DNA of 9,622 bases from CBDFHV01 sp965247705 (GCA_965247705.1 CBDFHV010000041.1:1-9622); one strand, 5' to 3'. Shown: positions 1 through 5,555, numbered from the stretch's first letter. Notes: generated from the letters alone by a model not told the origin. Translations and numbers: made by a program.

Positions 1-528
1 CTGCCGGACAACGTCGGCATGGATCGCCGTGAAGCCGTTGGTGGGATCGAACAGGTCCCAATAGCCCGAAGACAGCTTGGTCATGAAGGAAAGTATCAGG
101 TTGGCCAGTATCCGGGACCACGGCATCTGGCCCAGGCCGCGCAGGTCATGGAACCGGTTGCCTTTCGCGTAGTCGGCCCTTCCCCGCGCGATGGGGGAGA
201 CAAGGGTGGGAATCATCGCCCCGTCCATCTGGCCGTCACCGTCCATCTTGACGATAATGTCCACCCCCAGTTCGAGGGCCCTTCGGTAGCCCGTGATCGT
301 TGCCGCGCCGACGCCGAGATTGCGTTCATGAATCAGCACTTCCACGCGGGGATCGCCACACTGGGCCGACACAATTTCGCCGGTGCCGTCGGGGCATCCG
401 TCGTCAACCACCAGAATGTGGCGCACGCACGGGTCCACCGCCTCCAGGACGGACAGAATCCGGCGCCGTTCCCGGTAGCAGGGAATCACCAGCGCGATCG
501 ACGCGGGTTCGGACAATTCGTTCCTCAC
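1..528 (-). CDS. Glycosyltransferase family 2, dolichol/polyprenyl-phosphate sugar synthase-like (partial, 3' end off left edge)
   Basis: The first 176 residues are visible. The fold is a GT-A type family 2 glycosyltransferase. The N-terminal nucleotide-binding strand reads IALVIPCYRE (residues 11-20), followed by VVDDGCPDGT (40-49), NLGVGAATITGYRRAL (70-85) and the metal-binding DxD region KMDGDGQMD (94-102, D96 and D98). This pattern matches the DPM/DPG-synthase-like group, which moves a sugar from a nucleotide sugar to a polyprenyl phosphate at the inner membrane face. The acceptor cannot be read from the sequence. The start is GTG at 526-528, because the ATG two bases upstream runs straight into TGA; an AAGG lies several bases before the GTG. 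The C-terminus, which in this group may carry membrane helices, lies outside the window. It is divergent from the Crp-like gene. The family is certain; the substrate is unknown. Confidence 0.9.
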   Translation of the reverse strand, partial: MRNELSEPASIALVIPCYRERRRILSVLEAVDPCVRHILVVDDGCPDGTGEIVSAQCGDPRVEVLIHERNLGVGAATITGYRRALELGVDIIVKMDGDGQMDGAMIPTLVSPIARGRADYAKGNRFHDLRGLGQMPWSRILANLILSFMTKLSSGYWDLFDPTNGFTAIHADVVRQ

Positions 529-573
529 ATAAGGGCCTTGCACTGGGGGAACCAGGGGAACGGGAGCAGCAAC

Positions 574-593
574 GGGATCGGATAGCCGATCCC
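574..593. promoter_or_regulatory. Perfect inverted repeat (8-bp arms, 4-bp spacer) upstream of the glycosyltransferase
   Basis: The sequence reads GGGATCGG, ATAG, CCGATCCC, with all eight arm positions complementary. It lies about 45 bases upstream of the glycosyltransferase GTG start, in the divergent region between that gene and the Crp-like regulator. It could be a dimeric operator or an RNA hairpin in the leader of the glycosyltransferase message. It does not match the TGTGA-N6-TCACA or TTGAT-N4-ATCAA consensus of Crp or Fnr. No T-run follows on either strand, so it is not a normal terminator. The rest of 529-739 shows no convincing gene. Confidence 0.45.
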
Positions 594-739
594 ACATATC
601 GTCTTGACGACCGTTGGCCGGGAAACCATAAACGGGCGGCCACGGATGCCGCAACAGGCTGTCCATACCCTCCGTCGGCTACCGCCGCGGCACTTGACCC
701 GACCGCCGAGCACGGCCGGTCTCGCCAAGGATTGGATAA

Positions 740-747
740 CTCGGTAA
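740..747. repeat. Target site duplication, left copy, of the IS1595 element (CTCGGTAA)
   Basis: CTCGGTAA directly abuts the left terminal repeat and is repeated exactly at 1825-1832 beyond the right terminal repeat. Eight bases is the duplication size known for IS1595-family elements. Confidence 0.93.
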
Positions 748-770
748 CGTCCCTATCCGGTTAAAACAGG
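748..770 (+). repeat. Left terminal inverted repeat of the IS1595 element
   Basis: It begins CGTCCCTATCCGGTTAAAAC and matches the reverse complement of 1802-1824 at 22 of 23 positions. The one difference is A versus G near the inner end. Confidence 0.93.
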
Positions 771-850
771 ATCGGCCTAAATGTTCTTGTTATGTTCACG
801 TAGAGGATGTAGGCTGATCGCATTGTCTCGGGCTTTTGGAGGGCGGTGCG

Positions 851-1819
851 ATGGGCAGGATGTTGGCGTTTCAAGAACGGCACGGATCGGAAGCGGCCTG
901 CATCGAGGCGCTGGCCCGGCTGCGCTGGCCGCAGGGCTATGTCTGTGCCCGCTGCGGCGAACGGCGGAGCTACCGAATGACGGCGCGGCCCAGGATCTTC
1001 GAATGCGCCCGTTGCGGTCATCAGGAATCGGTGACGGCGGGGACGATCTTCCACCGCACCCGCACGCCGCTCCGCAAATGGTTCCTGGCGGCGTGGTGGA
1101 TGGCGCGCGACAAGCGTGGGGTCTCGGCCCTTTTGCTGTCCCGCGAGTTGGATCTGCGCTACGAGACAGCGTGGCTGATGGCTCATAAGCTGCGTCATGC
1201 CCTGACGGAGCGCTCGGAATTTCCGCTCGAGGGCTTGGTCGAGGTCGACGAGAGTTATTATGGCGGGCGCGGCAAGCCGGAGAGCCGGGGCCGGGGCCTT
1301 TCCAACCCGAACAAGAGCCTGTTGGTGATGGCCGTCGAGAAGCGGCCGGTCGGGCCGGGCAAGGGCATCAAGGGAAGCGGCTTCGTCGCCGGCCGGGCGC
1401 GGCTCGCCATCCTCCCGGCGGCCACCGCCCGCGAGCTGGGCGGCTTCGTGCGCGCCTCGGTCAGGCCCGGAAGCCGCCTCGCCAGCGACGCCTTCAAGGG
1501 GTACGCCGGACTCCGCGACACCTATCGCCACCACCCCGTCGTGCAAGGCGAAGGCAAGAATGCCGAGCGCTTGATGCCGGTCGTCCATGTCCTGTTTTCC
1601 AACGTGAAGACCTGGCTCAACGGCACCTATCACGGTGTCGGCGCCAAGCACCTGCCGCGCTATGCCCGGGAATGGAGCTACCGCTTCAACCGCCGCACAC
1701 GCATCACCGATCTGGCCGACTTCGTCCTCCGCCGCGCCATGGACCAACCCACCATCACCTACAAGGAGCTGGTCGACAGTCTTCAACCGCAGGGTGCGCT
1801 ACCTGCTTTAACCGGATAG
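851..1819 (+). CDS. IS1595-family (ISXO2-like) transposase
   Basis: This 322-residue protein catalyses cut-and-join movement of the surrounding element. An N-terminal zinc ribbon is formed by C32-x2-C35 and C52-x2-C55, and is expected to help recognise the ends. The DDE catalytic core follows. The first aspartate is in VEVDESYYGGR (D133), the second in ASDAFKGY (D213), and the closing glutamate is in LPRYAREWSYRFNRR (E274), with H261 in the preceding GTYHGVGAKH. The ATG at 851 is preferred over the in-frame TTG at 836 because GGAGGG lies seven bases before it. The TAG stop lies inside the right terminal repeat, a compact arrangement. No frameshift or internal stop is present, so the enzyme looks functional. 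A long open frame on the opposite strand is a shadow of this gene. Confidence 0.95.
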   Translation: MGRMLAFQERHGSEAACIEALARLRWPQGYVCARCGERRSYRMTARPRIFECARCGHQESVTAGTIFHRTRTPLRKWFLAAWWMARDKRGVSALLLSRELDLRYETAWLMAHKLRHALTERSEFPLEGLVEVDESYYGGRGKPESRGRGLSNPNKSLLVMAVEKRPVGPGKGIKGSGFVAGRARLAILPAATARELGGFVRASVRPGSRLASDAFKGYAGLRDTYRHHPVVQGEGKNAERLMPVVHVLFSNVKTWLNGTYHGVGAKHLPRYAREWSYRFNRRTRITDLADFVLRRAMDQPTITYKELVDSLQPQGALPALTG

Positions 1820-1824
1820 GGACG
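1802..1824 (-). repeat. Right terminal inverted repeat of the IS1595 element
   Basis: This is the reverse complement of the left terminal repeat with one mismatch in 23. It contains the last codons and the stop of the transposase gene. Confidence 0.93.
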
Positions 1825-1832
1825 CTCGGTAA
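1825..1832. repeat. Target site duplication, right copy, of the IS1595 element (CTCGGTAA)
   Basis: This exact copy of 740-747 directly abuts the right terminal repeat. It marks the point where the native intergenic sequence resumes before the Crp-like gene. Confidence 0.93.
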
Positions 1833-1881
1833 AATGGTTTCGGAAGCTTCATAAGATCGCAAGAAAGCGGGGTTCACGGTC

Positions 1882-2556
1882 GTGGGGGAGCAAGTCCAGG
1901 AATCGTTGGTGAAGATCGGCCTGCTGTCGGATTTGGCCGACAAAGAACGTCGAAACGTTGAGAAATCCTGTAGCTGGAAGCACTACCGCTCCCAAGAGCA
2001 GATCATTGACCGCCATAGCGAGAGCAGCGATGTGTTCTTCATGGTGACGGGCAAGGTCCGGGTGGTAAATTATTCTTTGTCCGGCCGCGAGATCACCTTC
2101 GACGACGTCGGCGACGGCAGGTACTTCGGCGAGTTGGCGGCCATTGATGGGGAACCCCGTTCGGCCAGCATCATGGCCTTGACGGATTGCCTGGTCGCCG
2201 CCCTGCCGGCTGAACGCTTCCGTGAGATGATGGCCCGTCACCCCGAAATCGCGCTAAAGGTCATGCGTCATCTTTCCCGCCTGGTGCGCACGTCCAATGG
2301 GCGCATCATGGATTTGAGCACCCTGGCGGCCAACAACCGGGTCCAGGCGGAGTTGCTGCGCATGGCGCGGCCCAGCGTCCGTAGCCCCAACATGGCCGCC
2401 ATCGCCCCCATGCCCTCCACGGCGATATCGCCAGTCGGGTCAGCACGACGCGGGAGACGGTTGCACGAGTGCTCAACGATCTTGCCCGGCAAGACATCCT
2501 CGAACGGGCCAAGGACGTGCTGGTCATCAAGGACGTGGGGCGCTTGAAGGCCATGG
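1882..2556 (+). pseudogene. Crp/Fnr-family transcriptional regulator, 5' part: frameshifted, and interrupted by the IS21 element
   Basis: It starts at GTG 1882; an in-frame TAA at 1852-1854 rules out a longer start. Residues 1-130 form a cyclic-nucleotide-binding beta barrel. The phosphate-binding cassette is kept (G83-E84-L85-A86 and P92-R93-S94-A95), which favours a cyclic nucleotide ligand. A dimerisation helix follows, with NNRVQAELLRMAR at 151-163. At about 2416-2420 one base is missing: TCC-ACG stands where TCN-CAC is needed. The uncorrected frame runs to a TGA at 2545-2547 with a meaningless tail. In the shifted frame the usual helix-turn-helix appears as HGDIASRVSTTRETVARVL (restored residues 180-198). 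The gene is cut again at 2556 by the IS21 element, and its 3' end lies at 5123-5178. Rejoined, the protein would have 243 residues, normal for the family. As it stands, no DNA-binding domain would be made. A sequencing error could explain the frameshift but not the insertion. Confidence 0.88.
2551..2556. repeat. Target site duplication, left copy, of the IS21 element (CCATGG)
   Basis: CCATGG directly precedes the left terminus (TGTTAACGG) and is repeated at 5117-5122 directly after the right terminus. Removing the element and one copy restores the Crp-like reading frame from GCC ATG into GTC CAA GAG, which independently supports these ends. Confidence 0.82.
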
Positions 2557-2582
2557 TGTTAACGGCGGAGGAATAATGCACC
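2557..2582 (+). repeat. Left outer terminal inverted repeat of the IS21 element
   Basis: It starts TGTTAACGGCGGAGG and ends GCACC. Compared position by position with the reverse complement of 5091-5116 it matches at 20 of 26 bases without gaps. Confidence 0.82.
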
Positions 2583-2608
2583 ACGCGAGGCGGCCGGGCG
2601 GTCCGGTC

Positions 2609-2630
2609 GCGGCGGCGCAAAATTGTGCCA
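2609..2630 (+). repeat. Left inner end-repeat of the IS21 element
   Basis: GCGGCGGCGCAAAA followed by TTGTGCCA is repeated in inverted orientation at 5065-5087, where the 14-base block is identical and the remainder differs by a few bases and a one-base length change. It is presumably an IstA binding repeat. Confidence 0.75.
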
Positions 2631-2667
2631 CTCATGGTCCCTTGTCGGTTGCGACGAGGGGCAGGAG

Positions 2668-4169
2668 ATGTACGGCGTGGAGCTCTATGCGGCGGTTCGA
2701 CTGGCGGTTGTCGACGAGGGTCTGAGCCATCACGAGGCGGGCCGGCGGTTCGGCATCGACCGCCGGACGGTGAAGAAGATGCTGAGCTATTCGGCGCCGC
2801 CGGGATACCGCCGGACGAAGCCGGTCAGGCGGCCGAAGCTGGACGGGTTCACCGGCATCGTCGACGCGATCCTGGAGGCGGACACGGATCCGGACGTGCC
2901 GCGCAAGCAGCGTCACACGGCGCATCGGATCTTCGAGCGGCTACGGGACGAGCACGGGTTCACCGGCGGCTACACCATTGTGAAGGACTATGTGCGTTCC
3001 CGGCGGCAATCGACGCGCGAGGCCTTCGTGCCGCTGCATCACCCGCCGGGCCATGCCCAGGTCGACTTCGGCGAGGCGGTGGTGGAGGTCGGGGGCAGGC
3101 GGGAGAAGGTCGCCTTCTTCTGCCTGATCCTGCCCCATTCCAACCTCTGGTTCGTCAAGGCGTATCCCCGGGAGACGACGGAGGCCTTCCTGGACGGCCA
3201 TGTCAGCGCCTTCGCCTTCCTCGGCGGGGTTCCGCGCTCGATCCTCTACGACACACGACCCTGGCGGTGGCACGGATCCTGGGCGACGGCACGCGTCGGC
3301 GCACGCAGGCGTTCACGCATCTGCAATCGCACTACCTGTTCCGCGACCGCTTCGGCCGGCCCGGCAAGGGCAACGACAAGGGCAAGGTGGAGGCCCTGGT
3401 GAAGACGGCACGGCGCCGGTTCATGGTGCCGATCCCGAAGGTGCACGACCTGTCGGTCCTGAACGAGCGGCTGATGGCGCGCTGCCTGGAGCGGCTCGAC
3501 GCGCTGGAGGCAGGCGACCGGGCGACGGCATTGTTGGGCGACCTCGACGCCCTGCGCGATCTGCCGGCGGTTCCCTTCGAGGCCTGCGAGCATGTGCCGG
3601 GCCAGATCTTGTCCACGGCCCTGGTGCGCTACCGGCTGGTGGACTACTCGGCGCCGACGGTGCACGCCCACAAGAAGGTCATGGTGAAGGGCTATGTCGA
3701 CCGGGTCGAGATCGCGCTCGGCGCCGAGATCGTCGCCCGCCATCGGCGCTCCTATGTCCGCGGCGACGTCATCTACGAGCCGCTGCACTATCTGTCGCTG
3801 CTGGAGAAGAAGCCGGGCGCCCTGGACCAGGCGGCGCCGCTGCGGGGATGGAAGCTCGATCCCGCCTTCGACACGCTGCGCCGCCTCCTCGAAGCCCGCT
3901 TCGGCCCGCGCGGCAAGCGCGAATACATCCAGGTGCTGCGCCTGCACGAAGACTTCCCGGCACGCCAAGTGGCGGCCGCGGTGCGCGACGCGGTGAAGCG
4001 GCGCCTGATCGGCTTCGATGCGGTCAAGCATCTCCTGCTGGCGCGCATCGAGAGGCGGCCCGTGCATCTCGACCTGTCGCGCTATCCGCACTTGCCCCAG
4101 CCCTTCGTCGCCGCCACGCGGAGCGCCGACTACGCCACCCTGCTGGCCGGAGGGGCCGGCCATGGCTGA
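2668..4169 (+). pseudogene. istA: IS21-family transposase IstA, inactivated by a one-base deletion
   Basis: Restored by one base, this is a 500-residue IS21-type DDE transposase. Starting from ATG 2668, with GAGGGG a few bases before it, the protein begins with a helix-turn-helix (LSHHEAGRRFGIDRRTVKKML, residues 19-39). The integrase-like core follows, with D133 in HAQVDFGEA and D195 in SILYD. The frame breaks directly after that codon: GAC-ACACG stands where the family has GAC-AAC-ACG (Asp-Asn). From 3255 the downstream frame continues TTLAVARILGDG, and the catalytic glutamate falls in GKGNDKGKVEAL (E242 in restored numbering). Without correction the first frame stops at 3402 after 244 codons, lacking the glutamate. 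The break is not at a slippery homopolymer heptamer, so programmed frameshifting is unlikely. Decay or a sequencing error are the two explanations. The 3' end overlaps istB by eight bases. Confidence 0.92.
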
Positions 4170-4926
4170 GGCCCCCCGCATCCTGCTCGAACATCACCTG
4201 AAGAGGCTGAAGCTGCCGACCTTCCTGCGGGAATACGAGAAACTGGCGCGCCAGTGCGCGGCCGAGGGCCTGGATCATGTGCAGTTCCTCGCCCGACTGG
4301 TGGAGCTGGAGCTGATCGACCGCGAGCGCCGCCTCGTCGAGCGCCGCATCAGGCAGGCCGGGTTCCCTGTCGTCAAACAGCTCGAGAGCTTCGACTTCAA
4401 GGCAATCCCGAGCCTCAACAAGATGCTGGTGCTGGATCTCGCGCGCGGCGAGTACATCACGCGCCGTGAGAACGTAATCCTGCTCGGCCCAAGCGGCGTC
4501 GGGAAGACGCATGTCGCTCTCGCCCTCGGCCTCGCCGCCTGCCAGAAGGGCCTTTCCGTGCGCTTCGCCACAGCCTCCCATCTGGTCCACGAGCTGATCG
4601 AGGCACGCGACGAGAAGAGGCTGCTCCGCCTCCAGGACCAGCTCGCCAGGGTCAATCTCCTGATCGTCGACGAGCTCGGATACGTGCCCCTCTCGCAGAC
4701 CGGAAGCGAGCTGCTGTTCGACGTCTTCAGACGGCGCTACGAGAACGGCGCCACCATCGTGACCTCAAACCTGCCCTTCCAGGAATGGACGACGGTCTTC
4801 GCCAGCGAGCGCCTCACCGGCGCGCTGCTCGACCGCATCACCCACCATGTCCATATCCTGGAGATGAACGGCGAGAGCTACCGGCTCAAGCAGAGCCGGT
4901 CACGACACCGGCAACCGTCCGAATAA
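4162..4926 (+). CDS. istB: IS21-family helper ATPase IstB
   Basis: This 254-residue AAA+ ATPase is related to DnaC/DnaA and assembles on target DNA to help IstA choose and join to the insertion site. The Walker A motif is GPSGVGKT (residues 109-116), Walker B is LLIVDE (166-171) followed by LGY, and a sensor-1 stretch TSNLPF lies at 201-206. The N-terminal 100 residues are the helical IstB-specific region. ATG 4162 overlaps the istA stop (ATGGCTGA), as is usual for IS21 and consistent with translational coupling. The frame is intact and of normal length. The tail is basic (QSRSRHRQ). With istA broken, this protein has no partner from the same copy. Confidence 0.96.
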   Translation: MAEAPRILLEHHLKRLKLPTFLREYEKLARQCAAEGLDHVQFLARLVELELIDRERRLVERRIRQAGFPVVKQLESFDFKAIPSLNKMLVLDLARGEYITRRENVILLGPSGVGKTHVALALGLAACQKGLSVRFATASHLVHELIEARDEKRLLRLQDQLARVNLLIVDELGYVPLSQTGSELLFDVFRRRYENGATIVTSNLPFQEWTTVFASERLTGALLDRITHHVHILEMNGESYRLKQSRSRHRQPSE

Positions 4927-5064
4927 CCCCCCGCTTGCCCGCGTGGGCCCACAGGCCCCTACGTAAGCGTGGGTCGCCGCCAGCCGCGCGGAGGGCGCGT
5001 CGCCCCGCACGTCGGGTCCCTCGCATGGACTACGCGAGACACGCTACGGCGATGCCGAGCCGCC

Positions 5065-5087
5065 TGGTACGATTTTTGCGCCGCCGC
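5065..5087 (-). repeat. Right inner end-repeat of the IS21 element
   Basis: The reverse complement begins GCGGCGGCGCAAAA and ends GTACCA, mirroring 2609-2630. It also resembles the right outer repeat (CGGCGG, then GTACC nine or ten bases later), so the right end carries two tandem binding-site-like units. The 190 bases between istB and the right terminus contain no other gene. Confidence 0.75.
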
Positions 5088-5090
5088 AAC

Positions 5091-5116
5091 GGTACATATT
5101 CCCACCGCCGTTGACA
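5091..5116 (-). repeat. Right outer terminal inverted repeat of the IS21 element
   Basis: The reverse complement begins TGTCAACGGCGGTGGG and ends GTACC, matching the left outer repeat at 20 of 26 positions. The TG...CA termini are as in other IS21 elements. Confidence 0.82.
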
Positions 5117-5122
5117 CCATGG
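5117..5122. repeat. Target site duplication, right copy, of the IS21 element (CCATGG)
   Basis: This exact copy of 2551-2556 directly follows the terminal CA of the element. The sequence is itself palindromic. Confidence 0.82.
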
Positions 5123-5178
5123 TCCAAGAGGTTCAGGGCGAACAGCCATTCGGCCTCCGCCCGTCGCCACCTCTGTGA
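5123..5178 (+). pseudogene. 3' remnant of the Crp/Fnr-family regulator, cut off by the IS21 element
   Basis: Joining base 2556 to base 5123 gives one continuous frame: after RLKAMV it reads QEVQGEQPFGLRPSPPL and stops at TGA 5176-5178. The sequence RLKAMVQEV is a typical end for Crp-family proteins just after the helix-turn-helix domain. The copy upstream of the element instead ends RLKAMVLTAEE with codons borrowed from the IS end. The fragment has no start or ribosome binding site of its own and is not expected to be expressed as protein. Confidence 0.82.
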
Positions 5179-5190
5179 GCGGCATCACAG
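5173..5190. promoter_or_regulatory. Perfect CRP-type dyad TGTGA-N6-TCACA
   Basis: The sequence is CTGTGA, GCGGCA, TCACAG: the exact CRP core consensus at 5174-5189 plus one more complementary pair. It overlaps the original stop codon of the Crp-like gene. A TTTACT (4 of 6 to the -10 consensus) lies at 5211-5216, which would place a transcription start near 5223, about 41.5 bases from the dyad centre. That is the classic class II CRP spacing. The alternative is a 6-bp-stem RNA hairpin at the end of the regulator message; no T-run follows, so it is a poor terminator. The sequence match is certain, the function inferred. Confidence 0.5.
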
Positions 5191-5225
5191 CGTCGACTCC
5201 CCCCACTTGATTTACTGCATCCAAC

Positions 5226-5243
5226 GTCGCCTTCGACGGCGAC
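5226..5243 (+). promoter_or_regulatory. Small hairpin in the leader of the 53-codon ORF
   Basis: GTCGCC (5226-5231) pairs with GGCGAC (5238-5243) around the loop TTCGAC. An alternative register pairs CGTCG (5225-5229) with CGACG (5234-5238). It lies between the proposed start near 5223 and the GGAGG at 5264-5268. A role in message stability or translation is possible but not shown. Confidence 0.3.
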
Positions 5244-5276
5244 CGAGGGACTGCACTCATTGTGGAGGTAATCTCG

Positions 5277-5438
5277 ATGACCACCGCCAAAGCCATTGCC
5301 CTTGCCCTATCTGTTGCTAACCGTGACTTTCATTGTCGGTCGCTGACACCAAAATCGTTACGGCGACCATGTATTCATGACCAGGTTAATCTACGCTCAC
5401 CAGCATTTTCAATCAGCGCCGTGAATAATTCGGGCTAG
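5277..5438 (+). CDS. Small hypothetical protein (53 aa), possibly a broken small membrane protein
   Basis: The frame starts at ATG 5277 with a strong GGAGG eight bases upstream (5264-5268) and ends at TAG 5436-5438. I do not recognise the product. Its first 14 residues, MTTAKAIALALSVA, look like the beginning of a membrane or export segment. The rest (NRDFHCRSL onward) is polar and has no protein-like pattern. From base 5317 the +1 frame continues the hydrophobic character as LTVTFIVGR and then stops at TGA, so the original product may have been a tiny single-helix membrane peptide that gained a base here. It sits behind the CRP-type dyad and ahead of the divK promoter. The start signals are good; the reading frame is uncertain. 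Confidence 0.35.
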   Translation: MTTAKAIALALSVANRDFHCRSLTPKSLRRPCIHDQVNLRSPAFSISAVNNSG

Positions 5439-5471
5439 GAACTCTCGGGCCTAGGGCGTAAACCTGTTTGT
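5439..5471. other. Short gene-free spacer before the divK promoter; surrounding 5179-5555 is relatively AT-rich
   Basis: Apart from the 53-codon frame, 5179-5555 contains no convincing gene. It is visibly richer in A and T than the flanking coding sequence, as expected for a control region. CTAGG (5435-5439) can pair with CCTAG (5450-5454), but there is no T-run to make a terminator. I saw no tRNA and no TTAA-N7-TTAA CtrA pair. Confidence 0.4.
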
Positions 5472-5500
5472 TTGACAGGCATTGACCAGTCTCTCATGAT
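5472..5500 (+). promoter_or_regulatory. Sigma-70-like promoter of divK (TTGACA-N17-CATGAT)
   Basis: TTGACA at 5472-5477 is a perfect -35 hexamer. After a 17-base spacer, CATGAT at 5495-5500 matches 4 of 6 positions of TATAAT. The predicted start is near 5507, leaving a leader of about 50 bases before ATG 5556. An inverted repeat CCTGT (5463-5467) / ACAGG (5475-5479) straddles the -35 and could be an operator. Confidence 0.55.
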
Positions 5501-5555
5501 CTTCGCGGAGACGCACTTCGTCCCCTCGTGCGTCATAGATCAGGTTCATCCGTGC

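Larger units (their letters stand above)
748..1824 (+). mobile_element. Complete IS1595-family insertion sequence (1077 bp)
   Basis: The ends are defined from the sequence by 23-bp terminal inverted repeats that differ at one position, flanked by a perfect 8-bp direct repeat. The single gene inside is an uninterrupted DDE transposase with an N-terminal zinc ribbon, as in ISXO2/IS1595-type elements. The length, the gene content and the duplication size all agree with this family. The near-identical ends, exact duplication and open transposase suggest a fairly recent insertion. It sits in the divergent control region, 220 bases from the glycosyltransferase start and 57 bases before the Crp-like start, so it probably separates the regulator from part of its promoter. 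Confidence 0.95.
2557..5116 (+). mobile_element. IS21-family insertion sequence (2560 bp) inserted in the crp-like gene; istA frameshifted
   Basis: The element starts TGTTAACGGCGG and ends CCGCCGTTGACA. The outer 26 bases match as inverted repeats at 20 of 26 positions. A second, inner pair of repeats lies at 2609-2630 and 5065-5087, the multiple-repeat end structure known in IS21 elements. It carries istA (transposase) and istB (AAA+ helper) in order, overlapping by 8 bp, and its length is typical. A 6-bp direct repeat CCATGG flanks it, within the 4-8 bp range for the family. Because istA has lost one base, this copy is probably immobile unless a related element supplies IstA. The left end gives the interrupted regulator a foreign tail and a stop at 2574-2576. 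Confidence 0.9.

Noticed and set aside
19..585. 188-codon plus-strand frame at the left edge
   Set aside because: It is opposite the glycosyltransferase, whose motifs are unmistakable.
761..1786. Long (341-codon) open frame antisense to the IS1595 transposase
   Set aside because: It mirrors the transposase gene, begins in the terminal repeat and shows no recognisable protein pattern. High GC content makes such shadow frames common.
3246..4181. Long (311-codon) open frame antisense to istA
   Set aside because: It lies entirely opposite the clear istA coding sequence and is a product of codon bias.
748..5116. Composite transposon formed by the two insertion sequences around the Crp-like gene
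   Set aside because: The elements belong to different families, have unrelated ends and each has its own target duplication, so they inserted independently.
5030..5296. 88-codon minus-strand frame across the IS21 right end
   Set aside because: It spans the IS junction, the regulator remnant and the leader region, and has no protein-like character.
5472..5555. N-terminal extension of DivK starting at TTG 5472
   Set aside because: The TTG lies inside the -35 hexamer of the likely promoter, and the extension has no counterpart in a receiver domain of normal length.
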